Positions 1-6,686 of a stretch of DNA of 37,103 bases are shown one piece after another (position 1 is the first letter of the stretch; each line of letters starts with the position of its first letter). A program made the translations under genes and the position numbers. Below the pieces are notes generated by a model. It saw only the letters and a program-made list of their open reading frames with translations, searched no databases and was not told the origin of the DNA. This DNA comes from Actinomycetota bacterium. GTDB taxonomy: Bacteria; Actinomycetota; Acidimicrobiia; Acidimicrobiales; MedAcidi-G1. The DNA lies in NCBI GenBank assembly GCA_014381945.1, contig JACNKQ010000052.1:1-37103 (forward strand). The letters are read 5' to 3'.

Positions 1-811
1 CCTGGTTGACGACGTCGACCGTCGACATGGCGAGGCCGGCGCCGTTGGCGATCACCCCGACGGTTCCGTCGAGACCGACGTACTGGAGCCCCTTGGCGTG
101 GGCGGCGGTCTCGCGTTCGTCGCGGGTCTGGGTCCCGTCGAACTCCGCATATGACTCGTGGCGGAACACCGAGTTGCCGTCGAGCGTGACCTTGGCGTCG
201 AGGACGTGCACCCGGCCGTCGTCGGTGAGGATCAGCGGGTTGATCTCGACGAGGTCGGCGTCGCCGTCCACATACGACTCGTACAGCTTGAGGAGGATGT
301 CGACGGCACCCTCGACGGCCGCTGCGGGCAGCCCCGCGGCCGCCACCCAGGCGCGGGTGGTGGCCTCGTCGAGGCCGTCGACGGGGTCGACCCAGATCTT
401 GGCGATGGCATCGGGGTTCTCCTCGGCGACCGCCTCGATCTCGACACCCCCCTCGACCGACAGCATCCCGAGGTGCTTCTTGGCCGAACGGTCGAGTGTG
501 AACGAGGCGTAGTACTCCTCGGCGATGTCGGAGGCCTGCTCGATCCAGACCCGGCCGACGATGTGGCCCGAGATGTCGAGGCCGAGGATGTTGGCGGCGT
601 GTTCACGGACGTCGTCGATGGTGGCGGCGAACTTGACTCCGCCGGCTTTGCCCCGCCCGCCCGTGTGGACCTGTGCCTTGACCATGACCGGCGTGCCGAG
701 CCGCTCGGCAGCAGCCACCGCCTCGTCGACTGTGAATGCGATCTCACCCGGCGAGACGGGCATTCCGTATCCGGCGAAGAACTGCTTGCCCTGATACTCG
801 AAGAGGTCCAC
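1..811 (-). CDS. sucC: Succinyl-CoA synthetase (ADP-forming) beta subunit, 3' end cut by the window edge
   Basis: This is the beta subunit of succinate-CoA ligase, the TCA-cycle enzyme that couples succinyl-CoA cleavage to nucleoside triphosphate synthesis. The minus-strand frame gives 270 residues beginning MDLFEYQGKQFF, the usual SucC N-terminus. It continues through the ATP-grasp fold with VKAQVHTGGRGKAGGVK, a VEINPL segment and NGAGLAMSTVD, and then leaves the window. A full protein has about 380-400 residues, so roughly the last third is missing here. I chose the GTG at 811 because it gives the family N-terminus and has GGGAG a few bases upstream. The alpha subunit sucD, usually next downstream, would lie outside the window. 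The identification is firm; the exact nucleotide specificity is not determined. Confidence 0.95.
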   Translation of the reverse strand, partial: MDLFEYQGKQFFAGYGMPVSPGEIAFTVDEAVAAAERLGTPVMVKAQVHTGGRGKAGGVKFAATIDDVREHAANILGLDISGHIVGRVWIEQASDIAEEYYASFTLDRSAKKHLGMLSVEGGVEIEAVAEENPDAIAKIWVDPVDGLDEATTRAWVAAAGLPAAAVEGAVDILLKLYESYVDGDADLVEINPLILTDDGRVHVLDAKVTLDGNSVFRHESYAEFDGTQTRDERETAAHAKGLQYVGLDGTVGVIANGAGLAMSTVDVVNQ

Positions 812-865
812 CCATTGCTCCCGTGGTCGTGCGGCCCGAGCGTTGTCCGCCCCGCCGTTGCAGCG

Positions 866-871
866 ATACTA
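866..871 (-). promoter_or_regulatory. Possible -10 element for sucC (TAGTAT)
   Basis: Read on the minus strand this is TAGTAT, a good fit to the actinobacterial TANNNT -10 element. It would start transcription near 859 and leave a leader of about 48 nt that contains the sucC ribosome binding site. I see no convincing -35. Confidence 0.4.
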
Positions 872-901
872 GGCAGGAGCCCGATCGGCCCCCACCCGTA
901 A

Positions 902-928
902 GCCGTCGCAGCCGTCGCAGCCGTCACA
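902..928. repeat. Three tandem copies of a 9-bp unit
   Basis: The unit GCCGTCGCA occurs at 902-910 and 911-919, with a one-mismatch third copy at 920-928. It lies between the divergent sucC and the gene at 951. No function is evident. Confidence 0.6.
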
Positions 929-950
929 CCCGTCCAGGATCGGAGTACCC

Positions 951-1433
951 GTGCCCGTCGCCCAAGGCGTCGCCATCGCCACCCGGCGTGCCGTCATCGT
1001 CGGACTGTTGGGCCTCGTCTCGGCTATCGGACTCCTCGTGCTGATGCTCTGGCTGGCCGGCAACAGCGGCACCATCGAGGTGCGCCTCGGCGACAGCGAC
1101 TTCCGGGGCATCGACGCCGCCAACCTCGCTGTCGAGATCGCCGAAGACGGGCCGGTGGCCTTCCCAGACCTGGTCGGCCGCAGTCGCCCGATCTGGGTCA
1201 CGCACGGCGGCTCCGACCCGACGACCGGCTGGAACGCCTTCTTGGCCCGGGTCCCCGGGAAGGGCACCGACTGCCTGGTGCAGTGGGACGCCGACCGACT
1301 CGTGTTCATCGACTCGTGCGACGCCACGACCACCTTCCCGCCCGACGGCGCAGGGCTCGAGCAGTTGGCCTGGCGGGTCCTGGACGGCGAGTTGCGCATC
1401 GAGATCAACGCCCCGGACGGGATCGGAGGATGA
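951..1433 (+). CDS. Small membrane-anchored protein of unknown function
   Basis: I do not recognise this 160-residue protein with confidence. It has one N-terminal membrane segment (about residues 14-36) and then a soluble domain of about 120 residues. That domain has a pair of cysteines (in GTDCLVQW and FIDSCDATT) and ends in a short DGELRIEIN strand. The layout of one membrane anchor plus a small beta-rich domain resembles a Rieske-type subunit, but the CxH/CxxH ligands are absent, so any Rieske relationship would be to a degenerate member and is speculative. The GTG start at 951 has GGAG at 942-945. It ends 4 nt before the AlaX-like gene, so the two are probably co-transcribed. It is divergent from sucC. 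Confidence 0.7.
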   Translation: MPVAQGVAIATRRAVIVGLLGLVSAIGLLVLMLWLAGNSGTIEVRLGDSDFRGIDAANLAVEIAEDGPVAFPDLVGRSRPIWVTHGGSDPTTGWNAFLARVPGKGTDCLVQWDADRLVFIDSCDATTTFPPDGAGLEQLAWRVLDGELRIEINAPDGIGG

Positions 1434-1437
1434 ACTC

Positions 1438-2151
1438 ATGACCGACCGCCTCTACCTGCGCGACGCCGACCTGCGGTCCTTCGAGGCCACGGTCGTGTCG
1501 GTCGACGACGACCGCATCGAGTTGGACCGCACCGGCTTCTACGCCACCAGTGGCGGCCAGCCCCACGACACCGGCCACCTGGTGTGGGACTCGGGCGCCG
1601 CCCAGGTGCTCGACGTGCGCTCCGACGGCGACCGGGTGCTCCACACGCTTGCTGGGCCGGTACCCGAGGCGGGTACCGCGGTCGCGGGCGAGGTCGACGA
1701 CGGGCGCCGCCGCCACATGATGCGCACCCACACCGCCATGCACATCCTGTGCGGGGTCATCTGGCGGGACTGGCTGCGGGTGGTGACCGGCGGCAACATG
1801 GATGCCCTGTCCGGACGAATGGACTTCGAGTTCGCCGAACTGCCGGAAGGTTTCGCCGCCGACCTCGAGGAACTCTGCAATGCCGAGATCGCCGCCGACC
1901 GACCGGTCGAGGTCTCGTTCCTGCCGCGGGACGAGGCGGTGCTGGACCGCGACCTGATCCGCACCAAGGTGAACCTGATCCCCGACTACGTCACCGAGAT
2001 CCGCGTCGTCGACATCGTCGGCCTTGACAAGCAGGCCGACGGCGGCACCCACGTCTCAACTACAGGTCAGGTCGGTCGCCTCGAGGTCACCAAGACAGAA
2101 TCCAAGGGAAAGGGCTTCAAACGGGTGCGCTTCGTGCTGCACGACGAGTGA
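1438..2151 (+). CDS. AlaX-type alanyl-tRNA editing hydrolase
   Basis: This is a free-standing homologue of the alanyl-tRNA synthetase editing domain, expected to hydrolyse mischarged tRNA-Ala (Ser or Gly) in trans in the cytoplasm. It has 237 residues. FYATSGGQPHDTG at about residues 34-46 is the glycine-rich entry motif, HTAMH supplies the HxxxH zinc ligands H98 and H102, and DGGTH at 201-205 supplies H205. AlaRS has CGGTH at that last site; here the Cys position is D201. The ATG lies 4 nt after the preceding stop, with GGAGG just upstream. The length fits an intermediate (AlaXM-like) form without the C-Ala domain. Family assignment is confident, but the exact amino acid edited is not known. 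Confidence 0.9.
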   Translation: MTDRLYLRDADLRSFEATVVSVDDDRIELDRTGFYATSGGQPHDTGHLVWDSGAAQVLDVRSDGDRVLHTLAGPVPEAGTAVAGEVDDGRRRHMMRTHTAMHILCGVIWRDWLRVVTGGNMDALSGRMDFEFAELPEGFAADLEELCNAEIAADRPVEVSFLPRDEAVLDRDLIRTKVNLIPDYVTEIRVVDIVGLDKQADGGTHVSTTGQVGRLEVTKTESKGKGFKRVRFVLHDE

Positions 2152-2152
2152 C

Positions 2153-2186
2153 TTGACGGTCACGCCGAGAGTGATTTAATTTCGAT
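2153..2186 (+). promoter_or_regulatory. Sigma-70-type promoter, predicted leaderless start at 2187
   Basis: TTGACG at 2153-2158 is followed after 16 bp by TTTAAT at 2175-2180, then 6 nt and the ATG at 2187. The overlapping TAATTT at 2177-2182 is an alternative -10. There is no Shine-Dalgarno sequence, so the transcript probably starts at or next to the ATG. The -35 begins 2 bp after the AlaX stop codon. Confidence 0.6.
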
Positions 2187-3758
2187 ATGACTGACCTCGA
2201 TATGACCCCACCCCGTTCCCCCGCGCGGCGCTGGCACGACCTCGACGCCCTCCGGGGCTTCGCCATGCTGCTCGGCATCGGCCTGCACGCCTCGCTGGCC
2301 TTCTTCCCCTCGTTCTGGCCGGTCCAGGACAGGGGCGCCGGCGATGGTGGTGGGTTCGACTGGTTCCTGTACGCCGTCCACGGCTTCCGGATGCCGCTGT
2401 TCTTCCTGCTCAGCGGCTTCTTCACGGCCATGCTCTGGCGGCGTCGCGGCCTCGGCGCCCTCGTGTGGCACCGCGCCCGACGGGTGGCCCTGCCGCTGCT
2501 GGTCGGCCTGGCCACGATCGTCCCGGCCATGGACTGGGTCTCGGAGCGTGCCGTCGAGCGGGGCATCGACGATTGGGCGACCGGCTTCACCGAGGCGGGC
2601 GACGTCTGGACGCCGGTGTGGCTGGGCCGGGCTGACGGGGTGTCCCTGGCCGTGGGCGCCGGCGCCGACGTCGACGCCCGCGGCGACGACAAGGGGACAC
2701 CCCTCCACCTGGCGGCATTCCTCGACCTCCCCGACGTGGCGTTCGCCCTGCTGGACGCAGGCGCCGACCACGGCCTGCGAAACGTCCACGGGTCGACCCC
2801 GCTGGAGGTCGCCGTCTGGGTGGGCAGCGACGGTGTGGCCGACGTCCTTGTCGCCGGCGGCGCCGCCGACCTGCGGCCGGGCGGCGGCGCATGGACGGAC
2901 ATCGAATGGCATGGTGATGGCAGCGAGTTCCGCCGGGAGATCCTCCGACCGCCCGAGGGAGAGAACGCCAGCGGCCTCGACTCGTGGATCGACCAGTTCC
3001 ACCACCTGTGGTTCCTCTGGTTCCTCTGTTGGCTGGTTGCCGGCTTCGCCCTGATCGCACCACTGGCCGATGGGTTGGGCAATGGCATCGCATCGGCGAA
3101 GGTCCGGCGGCGCCTGCTCTGGATCGCATTCCCGTTGACGCTGGTCCTCCAGGCCCGGATGGGGGATTCGGGCGCGTACGCGACCTTCGGTCCGGATACG
3201 TCGACGGGCCTCCTTCCCGCGACCCACGTGCTCCTCTACTACGCAGTCTTCTTCGGCTACGGCGCCGCCGCTTTTGGCGCCCGTACCGACGACGACGAGC
3301 CGCTCATCGACCGTCTCGGTCAGCACTGGCGGATCGTCCTCCCGACGACGGTCGTGGTGGTCTTCCCCCTGGCAATCGGGGCCACCTTCGGCGACGAGCC
3401 GACACGGTGGGGCTCCGTAGCCCTCCAGGCGCTCTACGTCTGGGGCATGACGTTCGGCCTGATGGGGCTGTTCCGCCGGATCCTCTCCGGCGAGCGCTAC
3501 TGGGTGCGCTACCTGTCCGACGCCTCCTACTGGATGTACCTCCTCCACCTGCCGCTCGTGATCCTCGCCCAGGACTGGATCCGCGACTGGGACATCCCCC
3601 GGGTCCCGAAGTTCCTGGCGATCTGCTGGGGCGTGAGCGGCCTGCTCCTGCTCACCTACCGCTACCTGGTGCGCTACACCCCTATCGGCACGCTGTTGAA
3701 CGGCTCCCGGTCGCGTCCGGACCGCACCTCGCCATCACCGGTGCCGCTGACCACCTGA
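2187..3758 (+). CDS. Acyltransferase-3 membrane protein with an internal ankyrin block
   Basis: This is a 523-residue polytopic membrane protein of the acyltransferase-3 family (OpgC/OafA type), which moves acyl groups onto extracytoplasmic glycans or lipids. The substrate here is unknown. The N-terminus has the family signature RWHDLDALRGFAMLLGIGLH (residues 15-34, with the conserved R and H), followed by membrane helices up to about 115. Residues about 145-231 are soluble and read as two to three ankyrin repeats, with GTPLHLAAF at 170-178 and STPLEVAVW at 203-211. Membrane helices resume at about 272 (HHLWFLWFLCWL) and continue to about 490. The reading frame is open throughout. An alternative start is the ATG at 2202, but 2187 sits exactly 6 nt after a -10 hexamer. 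Confidence 0.9.
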   Translation: MTDLDMTPPRSPARRWHDLDALRGFAMLLGIGLHASLAFFPSFWPVQDRGAGDGGGFDWFLYAVHGFRMPLFFLLSGFFTAMLWRRRGLGALVWHRARRVALPLLVGLATIVPAMDWVSERAVERGIDDWATGFTEAGDVWTPVWLGRADGVSLAVGAGADVDARGDDKGTPLHLAAFLDLPDVAFALLDAGADHGLRNVHGSTPLEVAVWVGSDGVADVLVAGGAADLRPGGGAWTDIEWHGDGSEFRREILRPPEGENASGLDSWIDQFHHLWFLWFLCWLVAGFALIAPLADGLGNGIASAKVRRRLLWIAFPLTLVLQARMGDSGAYATFGPDTSTGLLPATHVLLYYAVFFGYGAAAFGARTDDDEPLIDRLGQHWRIVLPTTVVVVFPLAIGATFGDEPTRWGSVALQALYVWGMTFGLMGLFRRILSGERYWVRYLSDASYWMYLLHLPLVILAQDWIRDWDIPRVPKFLAICWGVSGLLLLTYRYLVRYTPIGTLLNGSRSRPDRTSPSPVPLTT

Positions 3759-3763
3759 TCCGT

Positions 3764-3778
3764 GCGGGCGCTCCCCGC
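3764..3778. terminator. Small GC hairpin between convergent genes
   Basis: GCGGG at 3764-3768 pairs with CCCGC at 3774-3778 across a 5-nt loop. It fills the 20-bp gap between the acyltransferase stop and the cupredoxin stop. There is no T tract, so terminator function is only possible. Confidence 0.3.
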
Positions 3779-4138
3779 TCAGGCGGCGACCACGGTGATC
3801 GTTCCGCTCATGGAGCCGTGGATGCCGCAGAAGTACCCGTAGGTCCCCGGCTCACTGATCACGATCTCCGCTGAACCGCCTCCCGGGATCGTGCCGGTGT
3901 CGAAGTCGCCGCTGTCGGCGGAGGCGGTGTGCGGTACTCCATCGCCGTTGACGAACTCGATGGTCTGACCGACGGTCACCTCGATCGGATCACCGAACGA
4001 ATAGCCCGAGATCGTGATGGTGGGCGGCTCCGTCATGGTCGCGGGCGGCTCCGTCGTCGTGGTCGCGGCCTCACCGCCACATGCCGCCGACACGAGCAGG
4101 GCGACGGCGAGCACCGGGCCGATCGCGAAGCGTCGCAT
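3779..4138 (-). CDS. Cupredoxin (plastocyanin/azurin-like) lipoprotein
   Basis: This is a 119-residue lipidated blue-copper protein, expected to carry single electrons on the outer face of the membrane. The signal peptide ends in a lipobox (LLVSAAC, C20). A Thr/Pro-rich linker follows (about 25-40), then a cupredoxin domain. The type 1 copper ligands are all visible: H70 in GVPHTAS, then C104, H107 and M110 in YFCGIHGSM. The GDGVPHTAS motif is typical of cupredoxin_1 plastocyanin-like proteins. The ATG has no Shine-Dalgarno but follows TAGCGT by 6 nt. The redox partner cannot be inferred from the neighbours. Confidence 0.92.
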   Translation of the reverse strand: MRRFAIGPVLAVALLVSAACGGEAATTTTEPPATMTEPPTITISGYSFGDPIEVTVGQTIEFVNGDGVPHTASADSGDFDTGTIPGGGSAEIVISEPGTYGYFCGIHGSMSGTITVVAA

Positions 4139-4144
4139 GGCGCG

Positions 4145-4150
4145 ACGCTA
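4145..4150 (-). promoter_or_regulatory. -10 element TAGCGT, leaderless start of the cupredoxin gene
   Basis: Minus-strand TAGCGT is followed by 6 nt and then the ATG at 4138, and there is no ribosome binding site. No clear -35 is seen. Confidence 0.5.
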
Positions 4151-4223
4151 GTCAGGCCCCCGAGGCCCTGCCCGGATCGAACGACAAACATGGGCCGAGA
4201 CCGGTGCACGGTGGCTGGTGCGC

Positions 4224-4229
4224 GATGAT
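4224..4229 (+). promoter_or_regulatory. -10-like GATGAT 6 nt before the SDR start
   Basis: GATGAT is followed by 6 nt and the ATG at 4236. It is a weaker match (position 1 is G) but has the same geometry as the other leaderless-type starts in the window. Confidence 0.35.
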
Positions 4230-4235
4230 CAGCGC

Positions 4236-5012
4236 ATGCGACTCGAAGGGAAGGCTGCGTTGATCACCGGCGGGGCTAGCGGCATCGGGCGCGAGAGCGC
4301 CCTGCTGTTCGCCGCCGAAGGGGCACGGGTCGCCGTGGCCGACGTGAACCTGAACGGTGCCCGGGCGGTGGCCGACGAGATCACGGCAGCAGGCCGCGAG
4401 GCGATCGCACTCGGCGCCGACGTGTCGATCGACGCCGATGTCGCCGCCATGGTCGCAGGCACCGAGGAGGCCTTCGGTGCCCTCCACGTCCTGTTCAACA
4501 ACGCCGGGATCATGCACCACGACGACGGCGACGCCCAGCAGACCTCCGAGGAGGTCTGGCAGCAGACCATCGACGTCAACCTGAAGGGCGTCTGGTTGGG
4601 GTGCCGTCACGGCATCCCCGCACTCCGGCGAGCCGGTGGTGGCTCCGTCATCAACACTGCCAGCTTCGTCGCCGTCGTCGGGGCGGCCACGCCACAGATC
4701 GCCTACACGGCTTCGAAGGGCGGCGTCCTGGCGATGACCCGGGAACTGGCGGTCGTCCACGCCCGGGAGGGCATCCGGGTCAACGCCCTGTGCCCCGGCC
4801 CGCTGCGCACCGAACTCCTCATGTCGTTCCTCGACTCCGAAGAAAAGAAGCAGCGCCGCCTGATCCACGTTCCGATGGGCCGGTTCGGTGAGGCCTCCGA
4901 GATGGCGCAGGCCGCTCTGTGGCTGGCCTCCGACGAGTCCTCCTACACCACGGGCACGGACTTCATGGTCGACGGCGGCCTGACCGCTGCCTACGTCACG
5001 CCCGAGGACTGA
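4236..5012 (+). CDS. Short-chain dehydrogenase/reductase (classical SDR)
   Basis: This is a 258-residue NAD(P)-dependent oxidoreductase of the classical SDR family; the substrate cannot be told from sequence. It has the cofactor motif TGGASGIG (11-18), NNAG (88-91), N115, S143 and the catalytic pair Y157/K161 in YTASK. The acidic D36 at the end of the second strand suggests NAD(H) over NADP(H). The C-terminus carries the usual SSYTTGTDFMVDGG segment. A GTG at 4218 would add six residues, but the ATG at 4236 gives the standard MRLEGKAALITGG N-terminus. Its 3' end overlaps the convergent holB by 22 bp. Confidence 0.9.
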   Translation: MRLEGKAALITGGASGIGRESALLFAAEGARVAVADVNLNGARAVADEITAAGREAIALGADVSIDADVAAMVAGTEEAFGALHVLFNNAGIMHHDDGDAQQTSEEVWQQTIDVNLKGVWLGCRHGIPALRRAGGGSVINTASFVAVVGAATPQIAYTASKGGVLAMTRELAVVHAREGIRVNALCPGPLRTELLMSFLDSEEKKQRRLIHVPMGRFGEASEMAQAALWLASDESSYTTGTDFMVDGGLTAAYVTPED

Positions 5013-6076
5013 CCGGCCGATCCCCCGGTGTCAAGGGAGCCGGGCAGGTCCAGAAACAGCGCCTGCAGCAGCAACGCCTCGTTGGGGTTCCTCAGCAGTT
5101 CCCCGCCGACCTCCGTGATGCGCTCCGTTGCGTCCATTGCCGATGCCCGGCCCTCGACCACCTGGTCCCGGTAGCGACGGGCCAGAGTCGCCAGGCCGAA
5201 GCGGAGTTCGTCGTCGCGGAAGCGTCGGACCTCGCGTCGCTGCCGCTCCTCCAGTTGACGTCGTCCCGACCCCCGGGTGCCGAGGGACTTCTCCTGCTCG
5301 GCCATGTCCGCGACCTCCCGGTCATGGCGTGCGGTGAGGATCTGCTGCCCATCGTCGATCATCCCCCGCAATTCCTCCACCAGGACAGCCACGGCGGCGC
5401 CGGTGCCGTCGATCCGATCGGGCACGGACCACCAGGCGTCGCGGCGGCCCTGCAGGGTCGGATCGTCGGCCAGGAGGCGTGCCCGGTCGAGGCTTCCGGC
5501 AGAAGCCGCTGCGAGGTCGATGGCACGCTCCGGATCCACGCCACCTGCAACGAGCGCAGCAGCAATCACCTCGTCGGTCAGCGGCGGAAGGTCCACGCGC
5601 ACGCAACGAGAGGCGATTGTGACGTGCTCCGCCGGGACCTCCTCGGCCAACAGGACGAACACGACCGTGGCCGGCGGCTCCTCGATCGTCTTGAGGAGGC
5701 TGGCGGCCGATTCGGGCTCGGCGGTGTCGAAGCGGTCGATGACCATCACCTTCCGGTCGGCCTCGATCGGCGACCGCGAGGCCTCGACGGTGATCCCCTC
5801 GGCGTCGGCCACCAGCAGCGCCCGGCCGGTGGGCGAAACCCACACCAGGTCGGGATGCCGGCCGGCGGCGGCCAGACGGCGGTGCCGCTCGGCGTCGTCG
5901 CCATCCGTCCCCGAAGCGAGGATCGACCCGGCGAATGCACGGGCAGCCGTGGCCCGGCCGGCACCCGGCGGCCCTACGAAGAGGTAGGCGTGCACGGGTG
6001 AGGAGACAGCTGCACGCAGGAAGCCGACCGCCTCCCCCTGCCCGACCACGGTCGCCCAGAGTTCGTCGTCGTTCAT
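4991..6076 (-). CDS. holB: DNA polymerase III delta-prime subunit
   Basis: This is a 361-residue clamp-loader subunit that, with delta and tau/gamma, loads the sliding clamp onto DNA. The AAA+ fold is visible: HAYLFVGPPGAGRATAARAFA at 29-49 holds a P-loop in which the Walker A Lys is Arg (R41). That fits delta-prime, which does not hydrolyse ATP. Downstream are VLLAEEVPAEHV and IASRCVRV, where clamp loaders have the sensor/SRC region. The ATG at 6076 is part of a 14-bp tandem duplication, and the first copy overlaps the tmk stop. The order MFS-tmk-holB with overlaps implies one operon. The 3' end overlaps the SDR gene tail to tail. Confidence 0.9.
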   Translation of the reverse strand: MNDDELWATVVGQGEAVGFLRAAVSSPVHAYLFVGPPGAGRATAARAFAGSILASGTDGDDAERHRRLAAAGRHPDLVWVSPTGRALLVADAEGITVEASRSPIEADRKVMVIDRFDTAEPESAASLLKTIEEPPATVVFVLLAEEVPAEHVTIASRCVRVDLPPLTDEVIAAALVAGGVDPERAIDLAAASAGSLDRARLLADDPTLQGRRDAWWSVPDRIDGTGAAVAVLVEELRGMIDDGQQILTARHDREVADMAEQEKSLGTRGSGRRQLEERQRREVRRFRDDELRFGLATLARRYRDQVVEGRASAMDATERITEVGGELLRNPNEALLLQALFLDLPGSLDTGGSAGQSSGVT

Positions 6077-6090
6077 GCGTCGTCGTTCAT
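6063..6090 (-). repeat. 14-bp tandem duplication over the holB start codon
   Basis: On the minus strand ATGAACGACGACGC is followed directly by a second copy differing only in its last base (ATGAACGACGACGA). The first ATG (6090) overlaps the tmk TGA. It opens a five-codon frame (MNDDA) whose TGA overlaps the second ATG (6076), which is the holB start. Confidence 0.85.
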
Positions 6091-6686
6091 GGAAGGCGAC
6101 CGGCGACTGCAGCCTGCAGGCGTTGTGCAACCTCGTCGACCGTGCCCCGGCCATCGACGACGATCCAGTGCTGCGGGTCGGCAGCGGCAAGGTCCCGGTA
6201 GGCCGCTGCCACCCGGGCGTGGAACTCTGCTCCCGCCTGTTCGATCCGGTCGAGGGACCCGTCCAGCCTTGCAGCTGCTTCAGCGGCATCTACATCGAGC
6301 AGCACGACCAGGTCGGCTTCGACGCCGTCGACGGCGAACTCCGACACGGCAGCGACCGCTGCGACACCAAGGCCACGACCGACCCCCTGGTACGCGAGTG
6401 AGGAGCCGATGTAGCGGTCGGTGACGACATCGTCCCCTCGGGCAAGCGCCGGTGCAACGACCCGGTCGACATGCTGGGCCCGTGCTGCGGCCATGAGCAG
6501 CGCCTCGGCCCGGTCGCACGGCGCGTCGCCATCGGTGCCCAGGAGGAGGCCGCGGATCTGCTCCCCCAGGGGGGTGCCGCCCGGCTCCCGGGTGAACACG
6601 GCGCCCCGTGCCTCGGCCAGCATCCGGGCCTGGGTGGTCTTGCCCGACCCCTCTCCACCCTCGACGGCGATGAGACGGCCCGTCAT
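6087..6686 (-). CDS. tmk: Thymidylate kinase
   Basis: This 199-residue enzyme phosphorylates dTMP to dTDP in the dTTP pathway. The Walker A motif is GGEGSGKT (10-17), FTREPGGTPLG (31-41) carries the DR(E)xP-type substrate loop, and DRYIGSSLAYQG is the second substrate-binding signature. The length is standard for bacterial Tmk (about 200-215). Its ATG overlaps the MFS stop by 4 nt (ATGA at 6683-6686), so translation is probably coupled. The tmk-holB pair is a common bacterial arrangement that joins dTTP supply and replication. Confidence 0.96.
   Translation of the reverse strand: MTGRLIAVEGGEGSGKTTQARMLAEARGAVFTREPGGTPLGEQIRGLLLGTDGDAPCDRAEALLMAAARAQHVDRVVAPALARGDDVVTDRYIGSSLAYQGVGRGLGVAAVAAVSEFAVDGVEADLVVLLDVDAAEAAARLDGSLDRIEQAGAEFHARVAAAYRDLAAADPQHWIVVDGRGTVDEVAQRLQAAVAGRLP

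Noticed and set aside
158-901. Long plus-strand open frame opposite sucC
   Set aside because: It is an antisense shadow of a highly conserved gene; its product is Asp/Val-rich with no recognisable fold.
2160-3548. 462-codon minus-strand frame opposite the acyltransferase gene
   Set aside because: Low-complexity His/Glu/Gly/Pro-rich product typical of antisense frames in GC-rich DNA; the sense frame has clear membrane helices and motifs.
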